This document shows positions 63,488 to 64,000 of a DNA stretch of 64,000 nucleotides, piece by piece. Origin of the DNA: an uncultured Rhodobacter sp. (GTDB lineage: Bacteria; Pseudomonadota; Alphaproteobacteria; Rhodobacterales; Rhodobacteraceae); the NCBI GenBank assembly GCA_945952585.1, contig CAMFII010000012.1:48705-112704 (forward strand). Direction: 5' to 3'. The position numbers and the translations under genes were made by a program. The stretch's first letter is position 1; each line of letters opens with the position of its first letter. Under the pieces are notes generated by a model that did not search any database, was not told the DNA's origin, and saw nothing but the letters and a program-made list of their open reading frames with translations.

Positions 63488-64000
63488 TCGACCTTCGCGA
63501 CCTCCACAAAAGCTTCGGGAAGAACCGCGTGCTGCGCGGGGTGAACCTGACCATCCCGAGCAACCAGAGCATGGTCATCATCGGCGGGTCCGGAACCGGC
63601 AAGTCGGTGCTGCTGAAATGCATCCTTGGTCTGGTTACGCCCGATGCCGGGCAGATCCTGCTCGATGGTCAGGACGTGAACAAGGCCGACCGCGAGGCTT
63701 TCCTGGCGCGCTTCGGGATGCTGTTCCAGGGCGCTGCACTCTTTGACTCGCTTCGGGTCTGGGAGAATGTGGCGTTCCGGCTGCGCCATGGCGCGCTGAA
63801 GAAACCCAAGGCCGAGGCTCGCGCCATCGCCATCGAGAAGCTGCGTCGCGTCGGGCTGAAACCCGAGACAGCGGACCTTTACCCGGCGGAGCTTTCAGGC
63901 GGCATGCAGAAACGCGTGGGCCTTGCCCGCGCCATCGCCGCCGAGCCCGAGATCATCTTCTTCGACGAGCCGACGACCGGCCTCGATCCGATCATGGCCG
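63484..64000 (+). CDS. mlaF: MlaF-type ABC ATPase, truncated by window edge
   Basis: About 172 residues are present, starting ATG 63484, which overlaps the permease stop; the frame is open to the window edge. Walker A GGSGTGKSVLLKC, Q-loop LFQGAALFDSLRVWENVAFR, signature LSGGMQKRVGLARAI and Walker B IIFFDEPTTGLDPIMA identify the ATPase of an MlaFE lipid transporter. FDSLRVWENV is typical of this subgroup. MlaD/B partners presumably follow outside the window. Confidence 0.93.
   Translation, partial: MIDLRDLHKSFGKNRVLRGVNLTIPSNQSMVIIGGSGTGKSVLLKCILGLVTPDAGQILLDGQDVNKADREAFLARFGMLFQGAALFDSLRVWENVAFRLRHGALKKPKAEARAIAIEKLRRVGLKPETADLYPAELSGGMQKRVGLARAIAAEPEIIFFDEPTTGLDPIMA

Overview
The window comes from a GC-rich alphaproteobacterium, most likely of the order Rhodobacterales (Rhodobacteraceae). 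Family-level clues are the sulfite-assimilation operon order (Lrp regulator, SUMT, DUF2849, CysI, APS-type CysH, DUF934, bacterial ferredoxin-NADP reductase), the urease operon with phasin-like extra genes, the DUF3141 and DUF2849 families, and an intergenic element of the type TTCTTGGCACAAATACCC followed by GC hairpins. No phage, transposase, integrase, rRNA or CRISPR array was seen. The window is mostly chromosomal core with accessory patches.

Layout. 1-1.2 kb: the end of a Tad-pilus pseudopilin gene, a second TadE/TadG-like gene and a small lipoprotein. 1.2-6.1 kb: homoserine dehydrogenase, a ceramidase-like membrane protein, class II fructose bisphosphatase and RecJ. 6.1-10.7 kb: two identical tRNA-Glu(TTC) genes with matching promoters, enclosing a DUF3141 hydrolase-fold protein, small unknowns and an MltB-type transglycosylase. 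10.7-18.6 kb: an orphan NeuB-type sialic acid synthase, a lower-GC secreted protein, tRNA-Val(CAC), an HU protein with a histone-H1-like tail, Lon, an old yellow enzyme and Tgt. 18.8-25.5 kb: SufT, an acetyltransferase, an A-type Fe-S carrier, triosephosphate isomerase, an EamA transporter, a cytochrome P450 and an EmrA/DUF2955 export pair.

25.5-31 kb is a complete assimilatory sulfate-reduction operon behind a divergent Lrp-type regulator. SUMT makes precorrin-2 on the way to siroheme, CysH reduces APS to sulfite, CysI reduces sulfite to sulfide, and Fpr can supply electrons through ferredoxin. 31-33.9 kb is a Zn/Cd/Pb efflux ATPase with its divergent MerR-family regulator and a recognisable operator. 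33.9-39.3 kb holds an alanine-rich 11-residue-repeat membrane protein, infC (apparent AUA start), DUF2721, a metallo-beta-lactamase-fold protein and a DUF1501/DUF1800 pair.

39.4-49 kb is an accessory cluster of glycosyltransferases, methyltransferases and two paralogous alpha/beta-hydrolase-fold proteins. One of these has lost the nucleophile motif, and one glycosyltransferase is fused to a methyltransferase. The cluster probably makes or decorates a surface glycan, but its product is unknown. 49-57.7 kb is a urease operon (ureDAB-x-x-x-C-x-x-x-EFG) that carries six extra non-urease genes. 57.9-64 kb returns to core genes: pyrC, pyrE, dnaB, alr and an MlaE/MlaF lipid transporter that runs off the end.

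Most neighbouring genes overlap or abut in operons. The intergenic signals with visible structure are several terminators, a heat-shock-like promoter at lon, a 17-bp palindrome between ureD and pyrC, and two loci carrying paired GAATTTTC-N3-GAAAATTC palindromes.
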